Source of the DNA: Candidatus Endonucleibacter bathymodioli
GTDB taxonomy: Bacteria > Pseudomonadota > Gammaproteobacteria > Pseudomonadales > Endozoicomonadaceae
Assembly: GCA_030674915.1 (NCBI GenBank)
Contig: JASXSV010000008.1
Location: 99,606 to 163,605, forward strand
Direction: 5' to 3'
DNA length: 64,000 nucleotides
In this document: positions 18,301 to 27,256 of the stretch, piece by piece
How positions within the stretch are numbered: the first letter of the stretch is position 1
Layout of the letters: each line of letters opens with the position of its first letter
Translations under genes and position numbers: made by a program
Notes under the pieces: model-generated
The model's database searches: none
The model's input: the letters and a program-made list of their open reading frames with translations, nothing else
What the model was told of the DNA's origin: nothing

Positions 18301-20688
18301 CAAAAAACTGATGATATATCAGTGATTCCAAACATCATAAAAGCAGCAGGGGTGGCCTCTATTTATCATATGACTTCAAATGATGAGGCTAGGAGTATAG
18401 ACCATCGTGAGCTTCTCGAGATGCTGTCCTCTTTAAGTGAGATTGGTTCTAATTCTGATTTTTTATGGACTTTGAAAATTATAGGACAACATGAACAAAT
18501 ATCAGCTTCTGCTGATTTTATAAGCAAAGTTTCTTATTTTTTACATAGAAAAAATGAAGGTGTAGTATTTAAAAATATAGATGATTTAGGAAGTGAGCTA
18601 GCTGAAAGAAGAGATTTTCTTGAATGTAAGTTATCTCATTCTTGTGAATGTGGTAATGCAAGAAAAAAGTTTAAACTAGACATGTCTGATATAAGTGTAA
18701 CAAGAAATATTGCTAAAAATAAAATAACTAAGCCCGTAGAGAGGGTGGTTAAATTAAAGAATGGAAAGCGTGCTAATAAAGGTGCTAATAAACTAAATAG
18801 TGCACGTCTAATTCGTATGCATGACGTTGTATCTTGTAATAATAGGGATGAAGTTGCATTATCAATATCTAATGCCCATAAGCGATCGAGTGCAGTTCTT
18901 GAAAGTTTTAATCAGGAACAATATAAACGTGCGTTACAGAATGATGTGTGTCCATATATCCGTGGAAAAAGTATTGCGATGTTTAAGGAAAATATTAAAC
19001 ATTTTGAGCAATTGGATATGATAATGGATAGTTGCTGTCCTAAGTTGGCGGTAGGACTGCGTGCTATGATATATAATAGCTTATTGTCATTTCTGCAAGT
19101 AATTTCTAAGTGTAAGTTTGGTGATGATTTTGAAGAATTTGATGAGTCTCTAGCAGAAAATATTATGGACTTTTCTTTAAGGGTTTTTAGTGAAGATTTT
19201 GATGATGTCAAGGCATTAGTATCTGCTAAGGAGTTGGGGGTTAAGATCTGTTGTTTGTCATTGTTGGAACCTATTCTTTACCGTAATATTGATGATAATA
19301 TACAGGTAAAAATGATAACAAGATTGTTTGTTTTCATTGGCACTGTTGTACGAGATCTAGGAACTGATATGCAGGCACTAGGTGTAGGTGATAGAGAAAT
19401 ATCCAGTACAATAATTTTGATGTTATTAGGTTCTGCAATGAAGGTTGTTGATGACCGTAAATTACACTTGCTGATTATTGATATCATTTGCAACTCAACA
19501 GTTGTGAGTGTAGACGAACATTTACTGGGTGCTGCTTTATTAGGATATTTTATTGGCGTGGAAAATGAGGTTGACTGCGTTCAGAGAGAAAATGATTATT
19601 TGATGGTGCAAAAATATCTTGAAGATGCCAATAATGAAGGTAAACTCAGTGCCGAGTTTTATACTTGCTGGAAGTTATTTGCTGTATCTCCATACAAACA
19701 TGTAAGGGAAGATAATGAGAAACATAAAGAAGAATGTGCAAATCTTGTGGCGGATGTTCTTATGCGGGAAGAGGAGCTAGCAAAGAATGCAGTGGGAATG
19801 GGGCTAAAACATAATCATAAATGCAAGAAAGAAACTATTTCACGTATTTTGAAACGTAAGATATGTGGTGTTATCAAGCATGATAAAGAGAGTTCAGGTG
19901 AATTATTTGATAGTAAAGATCTAGATAAAAATCTGCCTAAGTTAGATTTAGGAAGAGAAAAAAGCGATGAAGATGAAAATAATAAGAGACTTATGTTTTT
20001 ATATGAAAAGATGTTAAATATGAACTTTGAAGAAGCATTTAAAGGATTTTGTGAGTGTGAGGAAAAGGAGAAAATAAAGTCAGATAGTGTTGGCGGTTTG
20101 CATTTGGCAATCATAAATATCTTACAGTTTGAATGCCTTGTAGAGCGTATGAAGCATGAGTGCTCTACTTTTTTATGTTTATCAAAACAGTCTATAGTTA
20201 TTAGGAAATATCTAGAGCATTTTGTAGAAGCAGCAAGTGATGATAACCTTCCAGGGTCTATTTCAGCGAAACAATTAAAATCTGCGTATGCTAAGATAGA
20301 ACCGTTAACTGATGTTCTTAAAGCAGAAGAAGGTATTCTTAATAAAGCAATAGAGTATGCAAATAAGGCTGCAAGTATACTAAGTGAATTTCATGAAGAT
20401 GGGAAAGAGGAGCTGGGGTTGTTGCTACTCCAGGAAGAGCAATTAAGAGAGCAAATAGTACAGGCAGGGGAAGTTTATCAAGATATGATATCTATCTTAC
20501 ATATCAGGAGGAAAGTTCTTGGAAAAATAAGGAAAAAATCTACAACTGGAAGTGCTGGGGAAAGAGTTGATATAAAGGCAAATAAGGTACTAGAATCTTG
20601 TAACGAGGCAGTTAAATGTGTAGATAAATTAAGATATAAATTAGCTGAATTTGATAAGCTAAAGCCAAGTGGACATAAATCAAATTAA
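15385..20688 (+). CDS. Very large exported multidomain protein: nucleotidyltransferase-like, OTU-like and Sel1-like regions (effector candidate)
   Basis: The product is 1767 residues from a TTG start. An ATG at 15490 would give a cleaner signal peptide (MFFMLTLVFCNQAFS), and I prefer that start. Residues 97-118 (GSAGIRI, then ...NDMDIVV) resemble the G-S...D-x-D motif of nucleotidyltransferase folds. Residues about 365-555 resemble an OTU deubiquitinase fold: RDDCFCCVVSNAI (Cys372), LALSIGIPFVVFN, then a terminal GKNNYYS. The expected catalytic His before the Tyr is Asn550, and the Asp sits at -2 rather than -3 from Cys372. Residues about 783-835 look like a Sel1/TPR repeat (CFIKAAERGNVQAP). 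The C-terminus (about 1650-1767) is coiled coil. It is AT-rich with no operon partner. Export and large size suggest a host-directed effector; each domain call is tentative. Confidence 0.6.
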   Translation: MLIVVIYLLNIYNYLANWKNELCHVYKHTYNFLYGMFFMLTLVFCNQAFSVIGVGFDHGGDKTVWDTHYLKELFFDSMMNSYSGWLCNNSVKGGIIGSAGIRIMSGDSSLIDINDMDIVVCGKDKAEDLLKYLNSEIQKSICVITDKNLVYLANTVPHAVWGAQGMSDEMLGRWQITMFDISSNEPLAAVGIVVKDFDGDDVMFSAWDYDFQTDFNFVSKKKVSIPVLTQLGYALLDDNSLKKDIEYFKKTKDNKGKKLGDTMDEVVYLCQNMHKIRNRFSFYEQTKKEKSYDKKLMEKIYEVHSSYDILLNEVNKINEKTQIVNTIHAKAFDFDYALGESLGDKSLLTHVEWQKVLGKDFSVCNVESRDDCFCCVVSNAINGNRIVRERFLSAANRLRCEVVDAETEYVTSELVRSVINNWVKEMICVLLNEKYDKNEMSRFLDLPYGAIDHLMSSEYDKSSNHAKDVISFCGDSVSLLPLALSIGIPFVVFNSKNHASKVAVSSFNPEDAWNEWRDIIEVLVENESLMTLENTMVKDVIFIAHSGKNNYYSCIKKNDIEKRIEPLLIAEEILLDKNILQSGSCQDELYEELDVSSNVMPTMCDSFPWNEKAAKAKNTAVYVELVKKCIGICFCENSEVVGSTLESKEISTEKDINSQPISIVNKEDSGSLGVNIDKIFRDTLLDTAEVVDGMELLVEMTEAISLGVEKVEDICEMKTHLRGKEQECKQKIKYSGNIDEINKVMTVVFDEVSEQCQQDKYMVDNRVVVNLSKCSSVIKQLSNADDLGCPLAPLILGVYRMIYPDGKYLVLNDIVGVIRCFIKAAERGNVQAPACLYWLAKITGSPEAFSLSISLFERFNQSFSDDMLVLNFVLTGNDHLVKECNNLWLPLFLGRWRYQRIGLDAFQLLCETYYSHPELGEDSSGCQMSQNLSDADVISYASHLAFFYLHSGHKESAMQEFSKAAFAYVWLMQKTDDISVIPNIIKAAGVASIYHMTSNDEARSIDHRELLEMLSSLSEIGSNSDFLWTLKIIGQHEQISASADFISKVSYFLHRKNEGVVFKNIDDLGSELAERRDFLECKLSHSCECGNARKKFKLDMSDISVTRNIAKNKITKPVERVVKLKNGKRANKGANKLNSARLIRMHDVVSCNNRDEVALSISNAHKRSSAVLESFNQEQYKRALQNDVCPYIRGKSIAMFKENIKHFEQLDMIMDSCCPKLAVGLRAMIYNSLLSFLQVISKCKFGDDFEEFDESLAENIMDFSLRVFSEDFDDVKALVSAKELGVKICCLSLLEPILYRNIDDNIQVKMITRLFVFIGTVVRDLGTDMQALGVGDREISSTIILMLLGSAMKVVDDRKLHLLIIDIICNSTVVSVDEHLLGAALLGYFIGVENEVDCVQRENDYLMVQKYLEDANNEGKLSAEFYTCWKLFAVSPYKHVREDNEKHKEECANLVADVLMREEELAKNAVGMGLKHNHKCKKETISRILKRKICGVIKHDKESSGELFDSKDLDKNLPKLDLGREKSDEDENNKRLMFLYEKMLNMNFEEAFKGFCECEEKEKIKSDSVGGLHLAIINILQFECLVERMKHECSTFLCLSKQSIVIRKYLEHFVEAASDDNLPGSISAKQLKSAYAKIEPLTDVLKAEEGILNKAIEYANKAASILSEFHEDGKEELGLLLLQEEQLREQIVQAGEVYQDMISILHIRRKVLGKIRKKSTTGSAGERVDIKANKVLESCNEAVKCVDKLRYKLAEFDKLKPSGHKSN

Positions 20689-20759
20689 GTATGATCGGCT
20701 ACTGGATTCACTGTTTCTCAAATCCTGAGCAATAGATGGTGTAGACCACCTTTCGATGC

Positions 20760-20900
20760 CTGCAATGCCGCCTTAATGGGGCTATACTTTCGGGCATTAC
20801 GCGCTTTCTTATGGCGTGAATATGAGTCTGTTTTTTGCTGTGTGGTGAGGATTATTTTGGCATGAGCGGATGGTGCAGAAAAACAGCTTCAAATTCAAGC
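20760..20900 (-). mobile_element. Fragment of an IS end, related to the sequence beside the IS630 remnant at 42 kb
   Basis: The reverse complement contains TTTTTCTGCACCATCCG, then CACCACACAGCAAAAAA. The same order occurs at 42080-42145 just upstream of the IS630-like pseudogene. It is therefore probably an orphan IS630 end. The rest of 20689-21041 holds nothing I can identify. Confidence 0.4.
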
Positions 20901-21041
20901 ACCCTAAATGGTTACGGGTATAAGAGTCAAAAGAATCTTATTTATAAAGAAGAGTATGTCGTCCGGTCATATGTAGATTGTTCGTAGGTCAATGGGGCAA
21001 GGCCCCTTAGCTGAATGCAGACAAGAGTTAGGGTAAGTAAA

Positions 21042-22019
21042 TCATACTGTTTCTTCTGTTTCGGTAGAGCTAGTTACTGCTACTTTTTCTTGGTATTCAT
21101 CTTTGTGGGTTGCTGTTTTTTCGCCGCCCATAGCACTAGTTATTTCCTGAATTAGCTTGCGCAAAGTTAGAGACATAACTGAAAAGTCTGCATCAAACTG
21201 CTCAGCGGCACTGCTTGCATTAACTTCATCCAGTTCACTCTGAATCACGTCGGTATACTTCAGCTTGCGTACTACCATATCATCACCTAGTACGAAAGTT
21301 AGAGTATCATTCCAGCACAGTGCTAGTTTGCTTACTTGTTTACCCATATGCAGATGGACACTGATTTCTTCTGATACTAGCTCCTGCTTGCTGGCCTTGA
21401 TCTGCCCTCCGTCATCACGGGGTTCACGTAGTTCGCACTCATCACCGAGAGAAAACGATGTTGGTAATGGTGTTTTCTGAGATAGCCATTGAGTCATAGA
21501 ATGCGACGGATTATTTTTCATAGGAGGGCTAATAATTGGTAGGCTACCAATATTTTCTCGTAGATAGCTAGTGAGTTCTTCAGCTTTATTAAAAGAGGAT
21601 GAGTCAATTACCATCCAGGATTCTTTAATATCAATATAAGCATTTATACGCTGTTGGCGTGTAAAGGCTCTGGGGAGTAGCTCCATTACAATGTCGTCTT
21701 TTAGGAGCTTTTTTTCTTTACTAAGCATTTTGCGGTCTTGTTCCTGTTCGATGCTTTCAATTTTATCTTCCATAGCATCTCGGATAACACTATTGGGCAA
21801 TATTTTCTCTTCTTTGCGAGCAGTTATCATTATGAAATTATTACTGCAGTGGGTTAGCATGTCACCGTGGCGACCAAGAGGTGATACCCAGCCATAGGTG
21901 CTCAGGTCTTGACTGCCACAAGGTCTAAAACGTTTTTTTTGTAGCTGTTTTTCAAACTCATTTTGGTTGAGTTTAAGAGGGGTGGTAAGGCGATAAAAAA
22001 TAAGATTTTTAAACCACAT
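21042..22019 (-). CDS. rdgC: Recombination-associated protein RdgC
   Basis: The product is 325 residues. The N-terminus MWFKNLIFYRL, then GSQDLSTYGWVSPLG, and the C-terminal FDADFSVMSLTLRKL are diagnostic of RdgC. RdgC forms a ring-shaped dimer that encircles DNA and limits RecA access, and is nucleoid associated. AGGTAAC lies just upstream of the ATG. The length is slightly over the usual ~300, due to a Thr/Glu-rich tail. It is a stand-alone gene flanked by mobile debris. Confidence 0.96.
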   Translation of the reverse strand: MWFKNLIFYRLTTPLKLNQNEFEKQLQKKRFRPCGSQDLSTYGWVSPLGRHGDMLTHCSNNFIMITARKEEKILPNSVIRDAMEDKIESIEQEQDRKMLSKEKKLLKDDIVMELLPRAFTRQQRINAYIDIKESWMVIDSSSFNKAEELTSYLRENIGSLPIISPPMKNNPSHSMTQWLSQKTPLPTSFSLGDECELREPRDDGGQIKASKQELVSEEISVHLHMGKQVSKLALCWNDTLTFVLGDDMVVRKLKYTDVIQSELDEVNASSAAEQFDADFSVMSLTLRKLIQEITSAMGGEKTATHKDEYQEKVAVTSSTETEETV

Positions 22020-22290
22020 GAGAGTTACCTGTTTGTTTTAACATATGTATGGTACCAATTCGCTAAGGAGCATTGTTTTTACAGTTAGCGTAATTCAAAT
22101 TAATATCAATGTCATTAAGCAGAGGTCTTGTCCTCATTAACTCTACCAAGCACGGAAATGTCGTCCATTAGCTGCTGAATATTAATAGATTTAGCGTTTT
22201 CAATGATTATTTTAAATAATTCATGGGCCTAGCGTGGCACATGGTGCCGAGCTTTGAGGTGAAGAGCATTTTGCTCATTTGATTGACGAG

Positions 22291-22420
22291 TATACACCCA
22301 TTTCCCTTGAATGTGTGAAGTTGTTGACGGATCTTACTAATCGTAATCACCTACTGCTCGTAGACTCATGAGGCTTTGCTCGTTTGTTACCTACTCTCAT
22401 CTTCAATAGTAACTGCATAG
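22291..22420. repeat. Palindromic miniature element, copy a (~130 bp)
   Basis: It starts TATACACCCATTTCCCTTGA and carries GTGTGAAGTTGTTGAC. The far end reads CTACTCTCATCTTCAATAGTAAC, a near reverse complement of the start. The same design recurs at nine other places in the window (copies b-j). The outer ends match the family pattern TATACC...GGTATA. Confidence 0.65.
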
Positions 22421-22489
22421 ATGACGCAGCTGAGTCTTCTTGATTGGTTTTAGAGTCTACGTAGCATCGTCTGCACCAGTGTTATTTCA

Positions 22490-23400
22490 GCATATAAGAG
22501 TGACATTGGACGGATTCTTATTTTGGCCCTTTAGGTTGATATAGGCTATGTTTTTGGCCTTATTTTTAACTAGAGCCGTCAAAATAAATTTTGAGATGCA
22601 TTAGGTCAGTGTCATAAGATACCCATCTTGGCCGTGAGCGGTATCCACTTCCCAATGGCCTAACTCTTCTTTCAGAGCTGCATAGTCAGAGAGCTCATCA
22701 TATATCCACGATGTTAGAAATTAAGATGGCTCCAGCCGCAGTACTCTTACGCTGTGATAACGTTTTCCTTTACGCGGGAGAAGCTAGCGCATAGTTTTTT
22801 TGATTAGATGATAAATGGTCTGGTAACCAATCGGTCCATTAAAAGATACCAGTCTCATGCGCCATGCAATTTGCTCCGTTGTACAGCTTAAGCACAGCTG
22901 AGACTTTACCAGTAGACTCATGGCATCAGTTTTTTCATGAAACTTGGTTGCCGTCTTACGGCGCTGCAAACTATTGCGATGAGTTGTCTTAGTATATAAG
23001 CCCAAGGAAGGTAACGCCTCAGATCCAGGTAGGACGTATTGTTGGAACGGTGCATATATACCTGTTCTCCTTGACGATGGATGTGCGGTTGTTGGTGGCT
23101 CTCATGCACCTCACAGTCAGCTACTATTACTTGGCTTATAAGCTGAGCTAGTTTGTCTTCTACTAACACCTTCTATGGTAACTGGTATAAATACTAAATA
23201 TGCGCTACAACAATACTAGTTTTCAGGGGGATTAAATATGGTATAGTTCAACTATCGTTAGCTGGTTGTAATGGCTTTCCATGTGTTCATAGTTTAAGAG
23301 TTACAGCTTACGAGCAGCTGATTCTCAAATATATCGAAGTTTGTCGATTATTGTGTAAATCTAGGGAGTGCATAAAATACAGCGTATTTCATTGAATAAC
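22490..23400 (-). mobile_element. Decayed IS30-family element
   Basis: Read on the minus strand, broken frames encode IS30 transposase pieces. These include an HTH region (RRKTATKFHEKTDAMS), and a segment around GHWEVDTAHGQ that corresponds to the first catalytic Asp block. There are many stops and shifts. The part at about 23240-23400 is the repeat also seen at 10730, 32910 and 45885. A palindromic miniature element (23057-23190) lies inside it. Confidence 0.6.
23057..23190. repeat. Palindromic miniature element, copy b, inserted in the IS30 remnant
   Basis: Begins TATACCTGTTCTCCTTGA and ends CACCTTCTATGGTAACTGGTATA-like in reverse symmetry. The related IS30 remnant at 32310-33065 continues without it at the matching point (about 32850), giving a candidate empty site. 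Confidence 0.6.
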
Positions 23401-23515
23401 ATTGCTGGAACATAAAAAGTCTCAAGAAAAAATATATAAAAAAATGTATTGTGTGTAAATATACTAAAATGATATCGGACAAGTAAGGAATAACCAAAAT
23501 TGGAGTATATGTACC

Positions 23516-25585
23516 ATGAGAAGTGTCTTGTTATTTGCAATGTTTTTCTCTTTTCTGATTATTTATTTTCCCCAGCGAGGAGTGGCGATGCTTGATTCAG
23601 TAGATCAAACGATATCAGTCAACTGGATTATTACTGATAATAGTATTGTTAAAATGATAGTGCCAATAACTCTGTGCAATAAAAGTGGTACTGATATGTT
23701 AGTTAATATAAATGGGGCAGAGTTATCTGCCAATGCCATTAATGATCTTTTTTATTTTATATGTATATATGGTGAAGATAAAAATAATACTGAGTTAAAT
23801 AAGACAATTGATGTAATTAATAATGATGATAAATGTCCGGTAATAGTGAATAGAATTGAGAATGGAAAAGGATTCAACTTTGTTGCTATTAAACAATCTG
23901 AGAAAGAGTGCTTAGACTTGTTTCCTCTGAGATTTGAGCTAGGGGAAAACTTTTCCTTTATGCAAAAAAAATTAACGTTGGATGAGTCTTTTTCCTTAAG
24001 TGCTCTGGAAGTAAATAGCATGGATAGTCAGAGATACAAAGCTTTATTTGATGTAAATCATTGTTCAAGAGACCTATTAGAAAAATCTAAGTTACTGTTA
24101 TCAGAAAATAATATCGATACATGTTTTGTATTGTATATTCCATGCAGCTTGAAATATACTACTGATCATGACGATGTGTGCTCTTCCTATGCAGCATTTT
24201 TATTTGCACATAAAAATAATGATTTGATGGGGGCTTTCTGCGGATTAAGTGTATTAGGTAGTTGTGATGATATTAAGGACTACAGAATGGTAGCGAAAGA
24301 TGATAATGATGTGCTATATAGTAGAAAAATATCTGGCACTACTATAGAGGTATTGAAAAACGGTTATTATCTCATAAAATGTGGTGGTGCATGTAATATA
24401 GAACTCACTGATAACAGTTCTCTTAATGGAGCGTGTTGGGATTATATGTATAATCACGTTCGTAAAAAAGAGTGTAAAACCTGTTTTATTGATCATGCTT
24501 TAGATAAGCCATATGCTTACTTAGTTTATATGAATCTGGGTTTGGTGTTTGGTGCTGAAGATATACATGATTTCAAGATAATACTTGAGACCCCACTAGG
24601 AAGTGATGAGATGGGGAAAGTAACCGGATGTGATTTACCTAAAATAGAATTGGCGAAAGATAATGTCCTGCAATATATAACGAGAGAGCAGCAAAAAGTT
24701 TTGGAGAAGACAAAAGCTATGGTGGAGCGATCAGCCGAGGAGAAAAGACATCCTGATGTTGATGCCAGCAGAAAAATCATGGTGAGCAGTACATTAAAAC
24801 ATACAGATTACAATGATTATGCAGTTAGGTTTGGAAGTTTGAGTGCCTTGACTAAGAATAATATTCAGGATGTGGAAATTATGGTTGGTGATAATGGAGA
24901 AAGTACAATAAATATAAAGGAAGAGGGGCAGATAATTGATGTAATGGCACAAGGATTAGCACAAGTAGCAGAGGTAGCACAAATCGCAAAATCAGCACAA
25001 TTAGTGCCATTAGTGCCATTAGTGCCATTAGTGCCATTAGTGCCATTAGTGCCATTAGGTGAATTAGGGCAAGTAAGGCAAATAGAAATACATAAACGAT
25101 TAAGTCAATTAGGACAATTAAGTCCATTAGGACAAGCAAAATTAGATAAATTAGATAAATTAGCACAAGCAAGGCAGAGCACCGCCGAAGGCGATATAGC
25201 CAGCACGATTGGAGCTTCGTCATTAGTCGATGTATTGGGGGCTAGTAATGCTGGTGGTGATAATGAGGGAAATACAGTAAATATAAAGGGAGAGAGGCAG
25301 GAAAGGTCTAGATTAGAACGGCTAGAGCAAGCACGGAAGAACTACTCAGCAGTAGACATGAATAAAATGCTGCAAGAAAATAAGAGGTTACAAGAAGACC
25401 TGTTATGTGTGATGTGCCATAAGAATAATCGGAGTATAGTATTTAGTCCATGTGGCCACAGGCTTATCTGTCACTCATGCAGCGAGGAAAAATTCAACTG
25501 GAAAAAGAAAATATTCCACTTTAAAAAGAAAAAATGTCCTTCTTGCAAAACTAAAATAAAGAATCTAGTTAAGTCCTATATATAG
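23516..25585 (+). CDS. Exported protein with C-terminal RING-HC finger (candidate E3 ubiquitin ligase effector)
   Basis: The product is 689 residues. A strong signal sequence occupies about 1-25. Residues 25-420 are a large domain I do not recognise. Residues about 495-560 are a low-complexity L/V/A/Q/P region with six perfect LVP repeats. The C-terminal RING-HC finger is complete, with ligands Cys631, Cys634, Cys646, His648, Cys652, Cys655, Cys673 and Cys676 (C3HC4 spacing). It closely follows the style of the RINGs at the ends of IAP and MDM2-family proteins, PCGHRLICHSC. Such RINGs bind host E2 enzymes and promote ubiquitin transfer. RING fingers are rare in bacteria and usually mark host-derived effectors. 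Whether the signal sequence feeds a secretion pathway or anchors the protein is unknown. Confidence 0.8.
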   Translation: MRSVLLFAMFFSFLIIYFPQRGVAMLDSVDQTISVNWIITDNSIVKMIVPITLCNKSGTDMLVNINGAELSANAINDLFYFICIYGEDKNNTELNKTIDVINNDDKCPVIVNRIENGKGFNFVAIKQSEKECLDLFPLRFELGENFSFMQKKLTLDESFSLSALEVNSMDSQRYKALFDVNHCSRDLLEKSKLLLSENNIDTCFVLYIPCSLKYTTDHDDVCSSYAAFLFAHKNNDLMGAFCGLSVLGSCDDIKDYRMVAKDDNDVLYSRKISGTTIEVLKNGYYLIKCGGACNIELTDNSSLNGACWDYMYNHVRKKECKTCFIDHALDKPYAYLVYMNLGLVFGAEDIHDFKIILETPLGSDEMGKVTGCDLPKIELAKDNVLQYITREQQKVLEKTKAMVERSAEEKRHPDVDASRKIMVSSTLKHTDYNDYAVRFGSLSALTKNNIQDVEIMVGDNGESTINIKEEGQIIDVMAQGLAQVAEVAQIAKSAQLVPLVPLVPLVPLVPLVPLGELGQVRQIEIHKRLSQLGQLSPLGQAKLDKLDKLAQARQSTAEGDIASTIGASSLVDVLGASNAGGDNEGNTVNIKGERQERSRLERLEQARKNYSAVDMNKMLQENKRLQEDLLCVMCHKNNRSIVFSPCGHRLICHSCSEEKFNWKKKIFHFKKKKCPSCKTKIKNLVKSYI
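25001..25054 (+). repeat. Six perfect 9-bp tandem repeats inside the RING gene
   Basis: TTAGTGCCA is repeated six times without change, encoding Leu-Val-Pro units. Because the unit is a multiple of three, copy-number slippage would change linker length without breaking the frame. Confidence 0.9.
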
Positions 25586-25683
25586 CAGGCATATGCTTTT
25601 TATTGGGGGACTGTAACTAAATCTGTGTAACTGCTTATCATTAATGCCAGTAATGGCTAAGGATAAGCAGAGAATAATTTGAA

Positions 25684-25806
25684 TCCTTCGTCCGCGAGGC
25701 CGCTAAAACCATTAAGGCCGAGAGCGATCCCAATGACTTTCGGCAGATGCCACCAAAGTGATTGTTGAAGAGATACTCAATGCCTGACTGAATGATCATC
25801 TGGGAT
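25684..25806 (+). mobile_element. IS256-family transposase N-terminal remnant
   Basis: The frame FVREAAKTIKAESDPNDFRQM shifts and continues as TKVIVEEILNA, stop, LNDHLG. That matches the N-terminus of the IS256-type transposase at 61509 (AKKAAKSMKTEKDRSDFSRM, then KVTVEASLSAELDDHLEY). At least one frameshift and one stop are present. Elsewhere in 25586-26138 I see no gene. Confidence 0.7.
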
Positions 25807-26138
25807 CAAATTGCTAGTTTGTGTCAAAGGATCAATAAAATCAGGGATGTGCAAAAATAATTCATTTTTGGTGAATCAAACAGGTAGAAGACAGTCGACT
25901 TGTATTGTGTCGTGCTGTATTATATGGTGTTTAGTGTATATATCAACCCAATGCTTTAGAAATGTGAGGTTGTTGATTGCTATGGTTTATCTTTGTCACT
26001 GACTCGCAGGCTCATTTGGTGTAGCTAGTTTGCTGTTTATTTACGCCCTGAATGGTGATGGATATGTATGCCCATGGAATTTCAATATTTCTTGGGAGTG
26101 AGTGGCAGAATAAGAAAAATGATTAGAAGGTGGTTTAA

Positions 26139-26975
26139 TTGAACACAAAATTAGATTTAGTAATGTTGTTGATGCTGGTGGTGTTATTAGTGTCATCAGG
26201 TTGGGTGGATTATAACACTGAAGCGTCAGAAACAGTCAGTTCAGACTTGGTAGAGAAGCAATCCAGGGTGGTGTTGCCGTTTATTGAAAGACCTGACTTT
26301 AAATCCATGAGGGATGTTCGGCGTAAAAAAAAGGCTTTTTTTAATTACATGGAGCCAATTCTTTTGGCTGAGAATCATAGATTACAGGTGCTGAGAAATA
26401 GAATACTGGATAAGCAAAATAAGCGCCAATTGAGCACCAGTGATAAAAAATGGTTGGCAAGTCAGGGCAAGTCTTATGGTGTGAAAGGGGGTGATAATAT
26501 CGATGCAGTTTTTTTTGAGTTGTTGCTGATGCGGGTAGATGTTATTCCGGTTTCATTGGCTCTAGCTCAATCTGCTAATGAATCGGCATGGGGAACATCC
26601 AGATACGCGGTGGATGGCAATAATTTTTTTGGGCAGTGGTGTTTTCGTAATGGCTGCGGTCTGGTGCCGAAGCAGAGGCCTTCAGGGGCAGAGTATGAAG
26701 TAAGAAAATTTTTTGATGTAACAAATTCAGTGAGATCCTACATGCATAACCTTAATACTAATGATGGGTATGAACGTCTGAGAGAGTTACGGTTAAAGCA
26801 ACGAAAAAGTGGTGCACCTATTACTGGGCCTATTTTGGCAGAAGGGCTTCATGCTTATTCGATCAGGGGGCAGGATTATGTGGATGAGATGATTGATATG
26901 ATTTCCTATAATAATCTAATTAATTATGATATTCAGGACGAAAAAGGTGATAGCTCATCTTTTCTGCAAAAGTAA
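26139..26975 (+). CDS. bax: Bax-type glucosaminidase (GH73-like peptidoglycan hydrolase)
   Basis: The product is 278 residues from a TTG start supported by GAAGG nine bases upstream. An N-terminal hydrophobic segment (about 6-22) directs export. The conserved block LLMRVDVIPVSLALAQSANESAWGTSR contains the likely catalytic Glu in NESAWG. It is followed by NNFFGQWCF, GCGLVP, and SYMHNLNTN...LHAYSIRGQDYVDE, all hallmarks of Bax. The enzyme cleaves peptidoglycan glycan strands in the periplasm. The gene stands alone between mobile remnants and ttcA. Confidence 0.93.
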   Translation: MNTKLDLVMLLMLVVLLVSSGWVDYNTEASETVSSDLVEKQSRVVLPFIERPDFKSMRDVRRKKKAFFNYMEPILLAENHRLQVLRNRILDKQNKRQLSTSDKKWLASQGKSYGVKGGDNIDAVFFELLLMRVDVIPVSLALAQSANESAWGTSRYAVDGNNFFGQWCFRNGCGLVPKQRPSGAEYEVRKFFDVTNSVRSYMHNLNTNDGYERLRELRLKQRKSGAPITGPILAEGLHAYSIRGQDYVDEMIDMISYNNLINYDIQDEKGDSSSFLQK

Positions 26976-27089
26976 AGGTAGGGACATTTTAAGTGTTTGG
27001 ATATACAGGTTTTTAAGATTGATAATCCGCTCATGGTCTACATTTCCGTGTTGCTTACCTAGGTTTTTAGTAGTCTTTCGAATATATAT

Positions 27090-27212
27090 ATCGGTTGCCA
27101 TTGGGCATGGGGTAGGTGACAAACCATCTCATCTCCATGTGCCATGAGTAGTAGGTTATTAGTGTGAGTGAGAGCCGTCAACAACCTCATGCCTTCAAGG
27201 ATAATGTATATA
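27090..27212. repeat. Palindromic miniature element, copy c
   Basis: In reverse orientation it reads TATATACATTATCCTTGAAG, then GCATGAGGTTGTTGACGGCT, and ends at ACCGATA. It lies between the convergent 3' ends of bax and ttcA, where it could serve as a bidirectional hairpin. Confidence 0.6.
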
Positions 27213-27256
27213 AAGGCGATGCATGTTTTTTTGAGTTATTGAAACGCGTACTAGAA

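Noticed and set aside
25001..25054. Regular short repeats as a possible CRISPR array
   Set aside because: Units are 9 bp, adjacent without spacers, and in frame inside a gene. The same holds for 30940-30981 and 63557-63601.
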